Shown here: in pieces, positions 10,101 to 22,600 of the stretch
How the letters are laid out: each line of letters starts with the position of its first letter
Position numbering within the stretch: the first letter of the stretch is position 1
NCBI GenBank assembly: GCA_020631735.1
Contig: CM036209.1
Coordinates: forward strand, 686,743 to 750,742
From: Saccharum officinarum
Taxonomy: Eukaryota > Streptophyta > Magnoliopsida > Poales > Poaceae
Reading direction: 5' to 3'
Length of the DNA: 64,000 nt
Position numbers and translations under genes: made by a program
Notes under the pieces: model-generated
The model's input: the letters and a program-made list of their open reading frames with translations, nothing else
The model's database searches: none
What the model was told of the DNA's origin: nothing

Positions 10101-11595
10101 AAAGTTGAATATTGAAATAATTCAACAAGGTCAGCTGACTAGTGTCACAGTAGAATCAACACTCAAAGATCAGATTGTATCTGCTCAGAGAACAAATTCC
10201 GGAATCACTCACATCAAAGAAAAAGTTAGAACTGGTCAACAGACAGATTTCAGTATTGATGAGGCAGATGTGTTATGATTTAAGAACCGGCTAGTGGTCC
10301 CAAAGGTTCCAGAGTTACGTCGGCTCATTCTTGATGAAGCACATAGTACAAGGTTTTCTATTCATCCAGGAAGTAATAAGATGTATCAAGATTTGAAACA
10401 GAGATTCTGGTGGACCAAAATGAAAATTGAGATTGCTAAGTATGTTGCTAGATGTGATACTTGTTGTAAGGTGAAGGCAGTACACCTGAAGTCGGCAGGA
10501 ATGTTACAACCCTTGCCCATTCCATCCTGGAAGTGGGAAGATATCAGTATGGATTTCATTACTGGGTTACCCAAGACCTCAAGAGGCTTTGATTCAATTT
10601 GGGTCATTGTGGACCGTTTGACTAAGTCAGCTCACTTTGTACCTGTGAAGGTTGACTATAGAGCATCTCGATATGCAGAAATATATGTTGCTCGGATTAT
10701 GAGTTTACATGGAATACCCAAAACAATTGTTACTGACAGGGGTACTCAGTTTGTTTCGCAATTTTGGAGACAGTTTCAAAAGTCATTAGGTACTAAACTT
10801 CTTTACAGCACAGCCTATCATCCACAAACTGGGGGACAGACTGAAAGAGTAAATCAAATTTTGGAAGATATGTTAAGATCTTGTGCTCTCACCTATCAAG
10901 ATCAATGGGATGAATGTTTACCGTTAGCAGAATTCTCATACAATAACAGTTACCAAGAGAGTATCAAAATGGCACCGTTTGAAGCATTGTATGGCCGCAG
11001 GTGCAGAACTCCGTTGAACTGGTCAGAACCAGGAGAAAGATGGTTTTATGGAGTTGATCTGGTGAAGAAAACGGAAGAAAAGGTTAGGCAGATACAAAAG
11101 AATTTAAAAGTTGCTCAGTCTCGACAGAAGAGTTATGCAGATAAAAGACGTAGACCCTTGATGTTTAAAGTGGGAGATTATGTTTATCTGAAAGTGTCAC
11201 CCATGAAAGGAGTTAATAGATTTGGAGTCAAAGGCAAACTCGCACCACGTTATATTGGTCCTTTTCAAATCATTGAAAAATGTGGGAAGGTGGCATATAG
11301 ATTAAAGCTGCCTGAACAACTGTCAGCCGTGCACAATGTATTTCATGTATCACAAATGAAGAAGTGTCTGCAAGTACCTGATCAAGTGGTTGATGTTGAG
11401 GGAGTTGAACTTGAACCTGATTTGACATATTCTGAATATCCTGTCCGAGTTTTGGATCAAAAAGATCGTGTTACCCGGAGTAGAACAATTAAATGGTACA
11501 AGATACAATGGGATCAACATTCAGAAGAGGAAGCCACCTGGGAATCGGAAGGTTATCTGTTGGAGAATTTCCCGGAGTTCTTTGCTTCTATCTAG
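7147..11595 (+). pseudogene. gag-pol of element A, with two frame breaks and one nonsense codon
   Basis: The first ATG (7147, preceded by acaacag) opens only 12 codons. The Gag body runs in another frame to 8470, so one base has been lost or gained near 7180. Gag has the retrotransposon capsid region (WWANL..., EFREAFRAHYIP) and a CCHC knuckle CYNCGKPGHFSKDC near 8070-8110. The protease motif is LFDSGASH near 8325. A second frame break lies in a run of G at about 8427-8430, inside protease. RT follows with FVVVFIDD near 9249-9272 as the catalytic YxDD equivalent, then RNase H (YCDASG, TDHKS). TGA at 10276-10278 interrupts the frame just before integrase. The integrase shows HHCC zinc ligands, D-D-E residues ([25 protein letters not shown]), a GPF-type module and a chromodomain-like end (IKWYKIQW...EEATWE). 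It is non-functional as a polyprotein. Confidence 0.9.
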
Positions 11596-11752
11596 GTTGC
11601 AATTTCTTCTTTAAACTGTAACCTATCCTTTTAAAAATCTTTATAATGCAGAAAACCCCTACCCGTTTTGTAGACAAGTCTTGGACGTGTTTGCTTGACA
11701 CGTTTCCTTTTCCATTACTTAACTCAAGGCTTTAAATCTCGGGACGAGATTT

Positions 11753-11769
11753 CTTTAAGGGGGAAGGGC
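11753..11769 (+). other. Polypurine tract of element A
   Basis: The sequence ttaagggggaagggc lies immediately before the TG that opens the 3' LTR at 11770. This is the expected plus-strand DNA primer. It is preceded by 'gggacgagattt', which also occurs before the 3' LTRs of elements B and C. Confidence 0.8.
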
Positions 11770-12976
11770 TGTAACACCCCGGGTGTTATAGTGCTAATTA
11801 ATCTGCCATGTCATCATAATGCATTGCAAAGCATCCCTGTTAGGTTAAACTTGTTATGCATCAACTAAAACGAGTTTACTTATTCAGGTTGAATGTGTTT
11901 CTCAGTGGTGTGCTCCGAACCCGAAAACCCTAATTTCGAATGCCACCGCAAATACTTAGTCCATGCCCTGCGTAAATTGAGGTGTGCGACTGTGTTGCCC
12001 ACTAGTGTCAAGTGTAGGGTATGAGCTCAAGTACAACATTTAAAATGAAGCTCCAAATTTGAGTTTGAATTGGAGTCCCAAAACTTGTCACGAGTTTTCC
12101 GATTCAAATTTAAATTCAAATCTGGGGAGAAATATAAAAGAATTTTTAAAAGCTAATTGGTCAACCAAGAGTGGCATTTGGTCAACCATGTCATGTTGGT
12201 CCAAATGATGCCCTTGGGTGAGGTTTTGATCACTAAGTAATCACCAATCAAAGTAGCAACAAATTTCGATTTAAAATTCCTCCGAAAACCCTAAATTTCA
12301 AAACCCTGTTTTACCCCTTTTGATATAATTCAAAATCTAAGCAAAATTTGGAAAAAAGTTCAAAACCAAGTTTGTAGAACTTTTCAAGGGCTACAACTTT
12401 GGTGTTTTGAGTTTTCAAAGTTTTAGTGAAAAAGGTGGAGCAATTTTGAAAATAAACAAATTTCAAATTTAATTCATTTTTGTCCCCAAACTATGATTTC
12501 AAAATGGAGGCAGAATTTGAAAAAGTTTTGAACAGCAAAGTTGTAGGTCTGGTCAAGATATACAACTTTGATGTTTGGAGATTTTGAAGTTTCAATGTAA
12601 AATCAAAAGTAATTTCTAAATTACCAAATCTGAAAAATGTGTCCCCTTTTGAGTTTAAATTCAAATTTCAAAATCCAGTTATAATTTGAAAAAGTGTTCA
12701 ATACAAAACTTGTAGAGCTTGAAATTCTGAAGATTTCATAGATTGGAAGTTTTTCAAGTTGTTACATGATTTTGAGAGTAATTTGAGAAAACAGTTTGAA
12801 AATTCAAAATTTGGGGGGGAGCTACAGTGACCGGCCAATCACCGCCGACCACCGCGCGGTATGGGCGCCGGCGAGCCGCTGCCGCCGCGCTGGCCGCTTC
12901 TAGGGTCTTCCAGCTTGCCACCGCGACCACAGTGATCGCCTCGCGCTCTCCAGCTGCTTCTTTGGCTCAACAACTC

Positions 12977-12984
12977 TATATAAA
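12977..12984 (+). promoter_or_regulatory. TATA box of the element A LTR
   Basis: tatataaa, followed by g, lies about 1.2 kb into the 3' LTR at the edge of the GC-rich block. This is a plausible U3/R core promoter with transcription starting near 13010. The same box in the 5' LTR would drive the element, but that LTR is missing from the assembly. Confidence 0.6.
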
Positions 12985-14355
12985 GACCGTCACCGCCACT
13001 GTCGCCGTCGGTTTCACCATCGCCGCCGCCACCGTCTTCCTTTCGCCGGCTAAATTCGCCCTCCCTACTCCACCGCAGTCATCTCCATCTCGCCAATCGC
13101 TCCGCCATCGCCTGGCGAATCTATTGCGCCTCCTTGTGTAGACGCTACTGCTCAGGATCGTCGGGGAGCCGTCGTCTTCTACCTCGGGTCACCGCCGTTC
13201 CCGTCGAGCCCCGCCACCGTGGCCAGCCGCCTCCAGAGCCTCTCAGCTTCAACCGATCACTCCTTCGTGATCGTGGTACGCCCCTGATGCTCCCTGACCA
13301 CTCGCCTTGATCGTTTCACCGTTGTGTTGTCAAGTCGCCGGTCACCGTGGTTGTCGGACCGCCACCGTCGTCGGTGAGCTATCGCCGGAGCTCGAGACGA
13401 GCTGCAAGTTAGCAAAACGGGTTCGCTAGGTCGCGTAGAGGCTGTCGGATCGCTCGGTTGGTCGACCGAGGCTTCGGTCATCGGCCGGTCACCGCGGGCG
13501 AGCGCGCGGGCACGCGGGAGCAAGCGGGCGAGCGGGAGGAGGAAGATGACAGGTGGGGACGCAGTGTCAGCGAGAGAGAGAGAGAGCCAGCGCGCGGGGC
13601 AGGCCGCTGCTGGGCCGCGCGGCTGGGCCGGTCGCGAGCGCGAGCGCGGGCGCGCGCGAGCGGGCCGCTCGGCTGGGCCGGACCGGAGGGAAGAGGAGAT
13701 CGGCCCGGTTCGGTTTTTCGTTTTTGTTTTCTTTTTCAAATAAATGAATAGTGTTGTTATTTGTTTATTTCATTAAAAATTGTGTAGAGTTCCAAAATTC
13801 ATGAAAATTTTTGTGTAAGCTTTTCAATGTATAAACTATCTAGGAAAAATGTTAAATCATGAATTTGAATACTTTGTGCAGTAGAATTAATTAGTTTCAT
13901 TAAAGATTAAATGCAACTTTCTAGAATTTTAATAATTAATTTATTAATCCAAAAATTATGAAATTTATTATAACACTGTTGTAATTCATTCTTAACCCAT
14001 AGAAAAAGTTTGAGCTTGATTAGGTAAAATTTGATCAACTTCTAATTATGCCCTAATTAGATAAATAGAAAATAAATGTTAATTTGAGAACTTTAAGTGT
14101 TGTGTGCCTTTTGATTGAGTGATGTCCTTAGATCACTACCCTTTTGTGATCTTTGGCACCTTAATTTCATGATTGAGCTCGTTAGTAACTTGTTAGGTTA
14201 AAAGCTGGTATCGCTGGAATCGCCGCTTCTAGTTAGTAGGTTTTCTGTTTGCGACTGTACCGTGAAGAAAAGTTGTACTCAAATCGTAACCGTGGCATGT
14301 TATCATCAAGCATCATGTTTATCATCGAACATCATGTTAAAGCATGTTATGTATT

Positions 14356-14482
14356 CGTGTTGTCTCCGCTTTCGAGGAAGCCGAAGTCGTCGATCAAGCT
14401 TCCGGAGAAGAGCGATCGTCGGTGGGTTCCGGACCAGGGGGTGAAGTCCTCGAGTCTGAGTCGGTCGTCGTGTTTGAGCAAG
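14356..14482 (+). other. Exon-like acidic coding segment in LTR A, ending at a GC-type donor
   Basis: One frame reads an acidic peptide (AFEEAEVVDQ..., GEVLESESVVVFEQ) up to caag|gcaagc at 14482/14483. This corresponds to the segments in LTRs B, C and D. The AG|GCAAG context matches the consensus of GC-AG introns. The upstream acceptor is not clear in this copy, so the left limit is approximate. Whether it is translated is unknown. Confidence 0.35.
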
Positions 14483-15879
14483 GCAAGCCCCGGTGCATTT
14501 AAACCCTACCTTGAGTTTTACAAATGTTTTATTATTTATATTATGGTTGACTGCATTAAGTAATTAGGAGTTGAGTGATAACCTAATTGCTGCATTATCA
14601 TCCTTGATTATTGTGATATCAACCTTGATACCTGATTTACAGAAAATGCGTAGTATGCTTCGCTATGCTTAGAAGTTAAGCTTTTAAATGAATGTTTACA
14701 TAGCCATGACGGCATATCGAATGAATATTGAAATATGTGAATGAACTTGTAAGATCGGGCGGGTGGTTTGGCCACTGCTAACATGCATTGGGAAAGGAGT
14801 CCCACTGTATTGTTTCCGCCTTATCAGTTAAGGACCGTACGTTGTTGGCCCTCGCGTCATGGAGTTTTTATTAGTACTAGCCATGTGCCCATGTCGGGTA
14901 AGCCTTACTTTGGTTAGTCCATTACGAGAACGTCTAACCTCGCACTGGGAGTGGAGAGATGGCGAGAGTAACGTGTACCCTCGGGGCTAGAATCGGGCCG
15001 GGTTCGAGGAGTACTGTGCTCTCGGGTGGCGATGGACACGTTCTGGTTTTGGGAAAACCCGAGTAAGAGTTGATATATGCAAGATTCAGTTCTACATATG
15101 TCGTGTGGTTAGGAATCCCCAGCTGGGTAAATGAAGCGGTTCGAATCGTCGTTACTCCACGAGAAAGGAGTCTTGGCCTTGCACCAACATCGTAGTTAAG
15201 AACTGGAATTGAAAGAAAGAATGAGAAAGGTTTTGATGATAATTACTTTGATCTAGATTAGGATCACCTAGAATTGGTTAATGAACCATCAATGGTAAAA
15301 GTAAAATGTTGAAGATAAGGACTTACTTTAATAAGCTTTTCTGCAAAAAGAAAATTTGATTCTTGATTACCCGTACCTTGATTCCCTAAAGCTAGCATGC
15401 CCTTGGAGTCTTTGTCTTAGTCGGGTAAGTCTTGTTGAGTACTCTCGTACTCAGGGTTTGTTAACCCCTTGTTGCAGGTGCGGTTCATGAACAAGTCTGC
15501 TTCGAGCCTTGTTGCATGACCGTCGTGGTTGAAGACAGTGACGACGAGTAGATTGTGTGGCCTTTGGGCAAGGCATCTCGCTTGTGTGATGTAATAAAGT
15601 TACTACCGATACTTCTCTACTAATGGTTTGTAATAATGTTACATAAGGTTTGAAGTTTGAAAAACTGGTTTGTAATCTATGTTATTGTAAGACTTCCGCT
15701 ACTTTACTCTGTTGAATATTTTGAATAAACTGTTGTAATATTGCAATACTCCTGTGATTGGATCCTGTTCGGAGGAAAGCAGGCCTTTTAAGTTATGGTG
15801 AACATAAGTACGACTGTCAGAGGTCATTATGACAATGATGGGTGCTTGTGGGCCATCATAATTAGGAGGTTCTGTGACA

Positions 15880-17186
15880 GGAGCGCGGGGTTGAAATGGA
15901 GGTCGCGGAGGAGGGAGGGAGGGAGCGCGAGCGGACGGGGCGGTAGCGAGCTGGGCGCGAGCGCGGCGTCCTTCCCGGGGCACTAGCAGGCTCGGAGCGC
16001 GACGCAGTGCGAGCAGCAACGAGCGGGCGGGTGGAGGAGCAGCAAGTGGGGGCGGGGGAGGGGGGTCGCGGATGGGAGTGGGGGGTCATGGGCCGCGTCC
16101 GAACGCAAGTTTAGGGACGGCCGTTCTCATAGAATCATTATCGATATTTTATTCTCAAGGAAAATGCACATATATAATATTTCGTTTTTAACGACAAGTA
16201 GCAATAGATGTATGCCATTTTTGTACTGGGCTCCTCAGAAAACTTCAAAAGAAAAATTCCTATATATCAAAGAAAAATATTATAATTTGCTAGGTAAATA
16301 TTTTTACGCAATGAGGATCGTCCGGGCTCCGAAAAACTTCTGACTCCGCCACTGATATAGGGTGATGTGTTCTGTAATAGTGTGATGCACCTGATCCTCT
16401 ATCTTCGAGAATCACACTCGACAATAAAACCATCCTATTACTCATTTGAGGGATTGGTTCTCCTATAATAATCCTACAAAACCCTAGTTCACTTACCTAA
16501 CGCTTATAAATTGAGTTTCAGTTTTTAAGGTAGTAATGCTCGACAGGGACCATCCGCTTTAGATCCACACTTGTAAGTCAAGCAGAATAATTTTGTTTCT
16601 TAGTTCCTACACTCCCTTTGTTCTAAATTATCGAGAAAGTGAATAACATTTTATAGTTAGTAATTGATTGAGAAAATGAAATGACACTATCATGGACTCA
16701 TAGAGAAACCTGTTTAATTTGTAAGACTAGCTTGCTCATTGTTTTTCAACAGACGCATGTACACTGAGATTGAATCAGAAGATGTTGAGGTTGACTAAGT
16801 TACCATGTACGTCTCATCGCCGATGCGCTCATGCTATCACCTATCAATAGAGAAAAATGATAGTTAGCTAAAAATATGAGAATCGATGCTAAGCCAAAAA
16901 CTCAAATCACGAGCATGTTTGACCACATGAAAATCTTCACCAATAGAGGGAGGTGTACAACTATGTGTGCATTTGGTTTCAAAGCTGCTTCCGTACTTTG
17001 TTGAATATATACTGAAATACAAAATGTACAGATTTGAAAATAAATGGGGCCGGGCTCGAGTTTTGGATATCTCATAATAATCACAGTCCGTGGATATGAT
17101 GAATAATGAGGTCTCCACTAGCCGCTGTGTGTTGGAGGATCATTGCTTTGGTCAAAGCCCATAGAAAGTTTGGTGGTGCTCATTTA
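15880..17186. other. Intergenic sequence without a supported gene
   Basis: The first 230 bases next to element A (15880-16110) are GC-rich and simple (gggagggagcgcgagcgg-like). They open overlapping ORFs on both strands with no domain. The remainder is AT-rich. Near 16609-16660 'actccctttgttctaaatta' resembles the left end of a Stowaway MITE, but no right end is found. Confidence 0.6.
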
Positions 17187-17522
17187 GGCCTTATTTAGTT
17201 CCTCCCTAAAATTAAAGTTTACACCATATTTTATCGAATGTTTGGATACACGCATAGAGTATTAAGTATAGACTAAAAAATAACTAATTGCACAGATTGC
17301 GACTATTTTGCAAGACGAATTTTTTAAGCCTAATTAGTCTATATGATTTGACAATAAAGTGCCACAGTAACACATGTGCTAATGACGGATTAATTAGGCT
17401 TAATAAATTCGTCTCGCGGTTTACTGACGGATTTTGTATTTGTTTTTTATTAGTATCCAAACACCCCATGTAACACCTGATATGACACCCCCAAAACTTT
17501 ACACCAGGAACTAAATAAAGCC
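17187..17522. mobile_element. Tourist-like MITE (PIF/Harbinger type)
   Basis: It starts ggccttatttagttcc and ends ggaactaaataaagcc, which are near-perfect inverted termini. It is flanked on both sides by TTA (17184-17186 and 17523-17525), the TSD expected for PIF/Harbinger-type MITEs. The 336-bp interior has the familiar 'cctaattagtctat' and 'gattaattaggcttaataaattcgtctcg' arms. It encodes nothing and would depend on a transposase in trans. Confidence 0.85.
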
Positions 17523-17889
17523 TTAATTGCTCAAGTAGGTACAAGTGCTGTGGCTGACGCTCATATCGTCCATACCAGAGATGTACACTAGCGCCCCTAA
17601 TCTTGCCCACAGCAAGAAAATACAATGAATTAAACAACTATCAGTACTCCAAATCATGCATATGCACCATCTTCTCAACAACTCCATATTTATTTAATTA
17701 TCTGAAGATTCATAATTGGCGTGAGTATGTTGTCATTCATAAAAGGACGATTATATGAGCTTTTGATCAATTATAAGGACATTTTAGGTAAGTGGCTAGA
17801 TTATAGATTATACCTATATATATTCCAAATTAACTTAACAACATGAACAGAGATCAGAACAAGCCTAGTGCCCTCGTGCAATCAAATAA

Positions 17890-18138
17890 TACTACCTCCT
17901 TTGTCCATAATAAAGTATGTCATTTTAAAATTTGTCCTAATTCAATCAAATAATCTTAAGGTTGACTAATAAATTTATACAGAAGATTGTCCACATTTTT
18001 ACGCCAAATGGTGTACTATGAAAATATGTTCTATGTTAATCTAACTAATGATATTTATATGGTAATATAAATATACGCAGTTTTTTATATAGGCTTAGAC
18101 AAAACTTGAATGCCATTCTCTTTTAAATACGGAGTATG
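17890..18138. mobile_element. Stowaway-like MITE, diverged
   Basis: The left end reads ctacctcctttgtcc and the right end tttaaatacggagta. The latter is the inverse of a tactccgt-type Stowaway terminus. The interior holds 'aaagtatgtcattttaaaa' and 'cttagacaaaacttgaatg'. The termini are degraded and the TA duplication is only approximate, so the limits are good to a few bases. Confidence 0.55.
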
Positions 18139-18319
18139 CAAACTATGGTGATCTGATCTTACAGGTACCAGTGTCACTATCAATTTTCATAATGGGTGGT
18201 CAACCTAATAGTGAGCAAGATGCAAAGGACCATGTTGGGTAGCTAACATGGTGGCCACTAGCAATCTAATCTTACAAGTTAATATCGCCTTGTACCATCG
18301 GCAACATGTATCCTGCCCT

Positions 18320-18530
18320 ACAAAGCTGTTTTTAGATCCAAATTTTGGAGTGCCAAAATACACTGTAGCATTTCGTTTGTATTTGGTAATAATTATCCAA
18401 CCATTGACTAATTAGGCTCAAAACGTTTGTCTCACAAAGTACAACCAAACTGTGCAATTAGTTTTTGATTTTATCCACATTTAGTACTCCATACGTGTAT
18501 CGCAAGTTTGATGTGATGGGGAATCTTTTT
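18320..18530. mobile_element. Degraded Tourist-like MITE fragment
   Basis: It contains 'tttagatccaaattttggag', 'actgtagcatttcg', 'attaggctcaaaacgtttgtctc' and 'gtgcaattagttttt' in the same order as the intact copy at 18910-19152. The right terminus has been lost. Its relationship to that copy is visible by eye, but the borders are uncertain. Confidence 0.45.
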
Positions 18531-18909
18531 TTTTGCATAGTGCATGTTTCAATGGATCTCAACACAGCCAAAGACTATTTGGCTGTCAAGTGTGTCAAAT
18601 GTACTCTCCACGACTCATTAACCAAGCTAGACTCTCGGATCCATCTCCAAGACTCTCAAGTCTTGAAATCTTTAATTACTACATGAGTTTTATTTCTCAT
18701 GTGATTAAGCTAGGTTAAGAGAGGGAGGGGAGCATGCATGTGGCCTCCATACTAATCTATAACCGGTGGCTTTGCCACATCTCTGACAACTCAATATGCA
18801 TGTGAGAGACATGAGACGAATGCCAGCCTTAGATGTTAATAAAGGGCGTTTGACATGTTAATTCAGTCATGAAAGCACTACTGCCCTTTGTTTCATTCTT
18901 TTCCACTAA

Positions 18910-19152
18910 GGGTCGGTTTAGATCCAAAAAATTTAACAAAATGGCATTGTAGCGATTTTCATTGTTATTTGGTAAATATTGTCCAATCATGGTCTAATTA
19001 GGCTTAAAAGATTCGTCTCGTCCATTTCGTCTAAACTGTGTAATTAGTTTTATTTTTTATCTATATTTAATATTTCATACATGTGTCCAAAGATTCGATA
19101 TGACGTAGAATCTGAAAAATTTTGCAAAATTTTCTGGGAACTAAACTGGGCC
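18910..19152. mobile_element. Tourist-like MITE upstream of the ADR1 gene
   Basis: The element starts gggtcggtttagatcc and ends gggaactaaactgggcc, an imperfect inverted pair. It is flanked by TAA at 18907-18909 and 19153-19155. The interior shares the 'ctaattaggcttaaaagattcgtctcg' block with the element at 17187-17522. At 243 bp it has no coding capacity. It lies about 500 bp upstream of the NLR start codon. Confidence 0.8.
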
Positions 19153-19303
19153 TAATTAACCTAGACCCAAGCTAACCAGGCCAAACTCCAAGTAAACCAA
19201 GCTAGCTCAGGCCTACTGGTTAAGTGAGGTTTCTTTGTGGTGAACGGTGGTGGTCTGGTCTACCTTGGTGACCACTAGCGGTGTGGACACGGCGGGATGG
19301 GCC

Positions 19304-19309
19304 CACGTG
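19304..19309. promoter_or_regulatory. G-box in the ADR1 promoter
   Basis: CACGTG sits in the palindromic context gcccacgtgggc. A TATA-like cctataac follows about 115 bp downstream (near 19420). G-boxes bind plant bZIP and bHLH factors. Control of this gene is inferred only from position. Confidence 0.35.
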
Positions 19310-19661
19310 GGCGGCCGCGGTGTCAGTGACGGAGAGCCCCTCAGATCTGAGCACCAGTGGCCGGCGACCCCTCACCGCGGCGGTTGACCCCCCAACCGCC
19401 GTCTCCCACTCTCCCGCCTCCCTATAACTAGTGCTCTCCTTTCTGCTCCCCGCCCCGCGAGACCACACGGGACGGCCGCCTCCTCCACGCCGATGGCGAC
19501 CGCTCACTCACCCAGCTGAACAACTCCACCGAGCACACGCAACGCAAGCAGGAGAAGGAGCAGCAGCAGCAGCCGAGGCCGGCGATAGAGATAGAGGAAG
19601 GCGACGAGGAGCTTGGTCCGAGCTACTACTAGCTAGCGGCGCGGATCGGAGGCGGGCGACC

Positions 19662-22600
19662 ATGGACCGGCTGGTGCTGGACCAGCTGGCCGGCGAGGCC
19701 CTGCGGGAGCTGCTGCACGCGGTGCAGGGCACCCTGTTCTGCCGCTCCACCGCGGAGCGCCTGCGCCGGAGCGTCGAGCCGCTGCTGCCGCTCGTACAGG
19801 GCCTGGGCCCGCACAGCTGCCAGCGCTCGGCCGGGGAGCTCGGCGAGCTCGCGGCGCGGGTCCGGGAGGCGCTCGACCTGGCGCGCCGCGCCGCAGCGTC
19901 CCCGCGCTGGAACGTCTACCGCGCCGCGCAGCTGTCGCGCCGGATGGAGGCCGCCGACCGCGGCATCGCGCGCTGGCTGGAGCGCCACGCCCCCGCGCAC
20001 GTCATCGGCGGCGTCCGCAGGCTCCGCGACGAGGCCGACGCGCGCATCGGCCGCCTCGAGCGCCGCGTCGAGGAGATCGCCGCCGCCGCGCAGCCGCCGG
20101 CGCCACCCGCCCTCTCCGTCCCCGTCGCGCCGCACAAGGGCGTGCCCATGCCGATGGAGGCGCCGCTCGCCAAACCCGCCTTCGCCGCTGTGCCGATGGA
20201 GGCACCGCTTGGCAAGGCCGCCTTCGCCGCTGTGCCGATGGAGGTGCCGCCGCACAAGGGCATGGCTATGTCGGTGCCCGTGCCGTTGAAGGCGGCGCCC
20301 GCCAAGGCCGGGGTGATGGCCATGGACATGGACCTCACCGAGGGACACGAGGACGAGGGGATGGTTGGCGGCGGCGTCAAGGTGGCCAAGGAAAAGGTAA
20401 AGGAGATGGTTATGAGTGGCGGCGGCGGCTGGGAGGTGGTCGGTATCTCCGGCATGGGCGGCAGCGGCAAGACCACGCTCGCCATGGAGATCTTCAGGGA
20501 TCACAAGGTCCGAGGTAAGGAGAACAGGGACCAGATCCTAACCATCTTTTCCTTCAATCCTTGCCAAATCGTACGCAAAGGTCGCATCTTTCTCAGGAAT
20601 CGTCCTGCCCTTTCGTGCAAAAATTCCATCTTTCCATGAATTATTGGGTGCAAAATTCTCCAAATTGGGGGGCATGGCATCTTCGGTGGTTGGTTTGCGT
20701 GCATGTCGTGCAATTAGGTAAAGGCGAGGTTGATGCTTTTTTCCCCCACACGGCCACACCACATGCTTGGTCAAATTTGGCGCTTTGACCAGCTAGTGGC
20801 AACTGTACTATTGTGATGGGGTTAGATTGCTTCCGAATTCTCACAACTAAAGTGTGTCCACACCTACTCTCAAATTCTGCTTGGACTTGAGTAACCTTAT
20901 TATCTTGTTCATGGTGGCTGCTTAATCTTAAATCAAGATAGACACCTGCTTAATTAACGGCACATGAGACTAACTAACTCTATTTCACAGAGAATAAACC
21001 TAATTCAGATCCACGTAACTTGCTTCTTCAAAAAAAATCTGGAGCTAGGGTCTTCTTTTAGTGCAAGGAATTTGGATTGACTATGTTGGTTTAGCAGTAA
21101 TAAGGGAGCTTGTTTGAGCTTTCCTGTGTTCATCTCTGTTTTCCATAAAAAAGATCATACTAAACTTAAATTCAATTGCCATAACAACATCTAATGGCCG
21201 ATTTGAAGTGACTGCTATCCCAAACCTTAGTTCATCTAAGCTTCATGATTTTGGATCTCATCGAAAGCTCGTGTATACATATCTGATTCCTTTTTGCAAG
21301 CCTCTTCCCCCCTTCATGATTCTGATATAGTTTCTTTCTTTCTACAGCCTACTTCAATGATAGGATCTTCTTTGAGACGATCTCACAATCCGCAAATTTG
21401 GAGACCATCAAGATGAAGCTGTGGGAGCAGATCAGCGGCAACATCGTGCTTGGTGCATACAACCAGATCCCAGAATGGCAGCTCAAGTTAGGACCAAGGG
21501 ACCGAGGACCTGTCCTTGTAATCCTTGATGATGTTTGGTCTCTCCCACAGCTTGAGGAGCTCATCTTCAAGTTCCCTGGGTGCAAGACTCTAGTTGTATC
21601 AAGATTCAAGTTCCCCACGTTGGTAAAGCAGACATATGAAATGCAGTTGCTAGATGAGGCAGCGGCTTTGTCTGTCTTCTGCCGTGCTGCTTTCGATCAG
21701 GAGTCTGTTCCGCAGACTGCTGACAAGAAATTGGTCAGGCAGGTCTCTGCAGAGTGCAGAGGTCTTCCTCTGGCTCTTAAAGTCATTGGTGCATCGTTGC
21801 GCGATCAGCCTCCTAAGATATGGCTCAGCGCCAAGAACCGGTTGTCTCGAGGAGAGGCTATTTCTGACTCCCATGAGACCAAGCTTCTAGAGAGAATGGC
21901 GGCAAGCGTTGAGTGCATGTCAGAGAAGGTTAGAGATTGTTTCCTTGATCTGGGCTGCTTCCCAGAAGATAAGAAGATCCCCCTTGATGTCTTGATCAAC
22001 ATCTGGATGGAGATTCATGACCTTGATGAACCAGATGCTTTTGCCATCTTGGTTGAGCTTTCAAACAAGAACCTTCTTACCCTCGTCAATGATGCACAGT
22101 ATGTATCATCAGCCATCTATGTGCTTCAAAATATTCTAGAACTGAGATGTCCCAAATAACAGGGTTTTTAACTCTTTGCTGCTCTGCTTGCAGGAACAAG
22201 GCTGGAGATTTGTACAGTAGCTACCATGACTACTCGGTGACACAACATGATGTGTTGAGAGATCTTGCTCTTCACATGAGTGGGCGTGACCCTCTGAACA
22301 AGCGGAGGCGGTTGGTGATGCCAAGAAGGGAAGAAACACTTCCAAGGGACTGGCAGAGAAATAAGGATACTCCTTTTGAAGCTCAGATAGTTTCCATTCA
22401 TACAGGTACAGCATTAGTGGTTTCTTTCCTTCATACAGTACTCGGTAGTTTCTTTCATGCATGTGCTTTCTTCCATGGGACAGAATGATCTGACCAACTA
22501 TTTCCAAAACTCCAGGTGAAATGAAAGAATCTGACTGGTTCCAGATGAGCTTCCCCAAGGCAGAAGTGCTGATCCTTAACTTTGCCTCGAGCTTGTACTA

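Larger units (their letters stand above)
6016..15879 (+). mobile_element. Element A: Tekay/Del-like Ty3/gypsy chromovirus LTR retrotransposon
   Basis: In order it has: the tail of a 5' LTR (6016-6056), a primer-binding-like site, ORF0 (6441-6914), gag, protease, RT, RNase H and integrase with a chromodomain-like C-terminus (to 11595), a polypurine tract, and a complete 3' LTR (11770-15879). The pol order PR-RT-RH-INT defines Ty3/gypsy. The integrase C-terminus and long LTR point to the Tekay/Del chromovirus clade. The extra ORF before gag recalls what I remember of rice RIRE3/RIRE8. The copy is decayed, with a frameshift at the start of gag, one in protease and a nonsense codon before integrase, and cannot supply its own polyprotein. 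No target-site duplication can be checked because the left end is in the gap. Confidence 0.9.
11770..15879 (+). repeat. 3' LTR of element A (about 4.1 kb)
   Basis: It begins TGTAACACCCCGGG and ends TTCTGTGACA, so it has the TG...CA ends of an LTR. It is laid out as an AT-rich upstream part, a TATA box at 12977-12984, a GC-rich block (about 12830-13700), a long AT-rich stretch, a short acidic-coding segment (about 14356-14482) and a 3' part with no ORF. ORFs in the GC-rich block occur on both strands and have no recognisable domain, so I do not call them genes. Confidence 0.9.
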
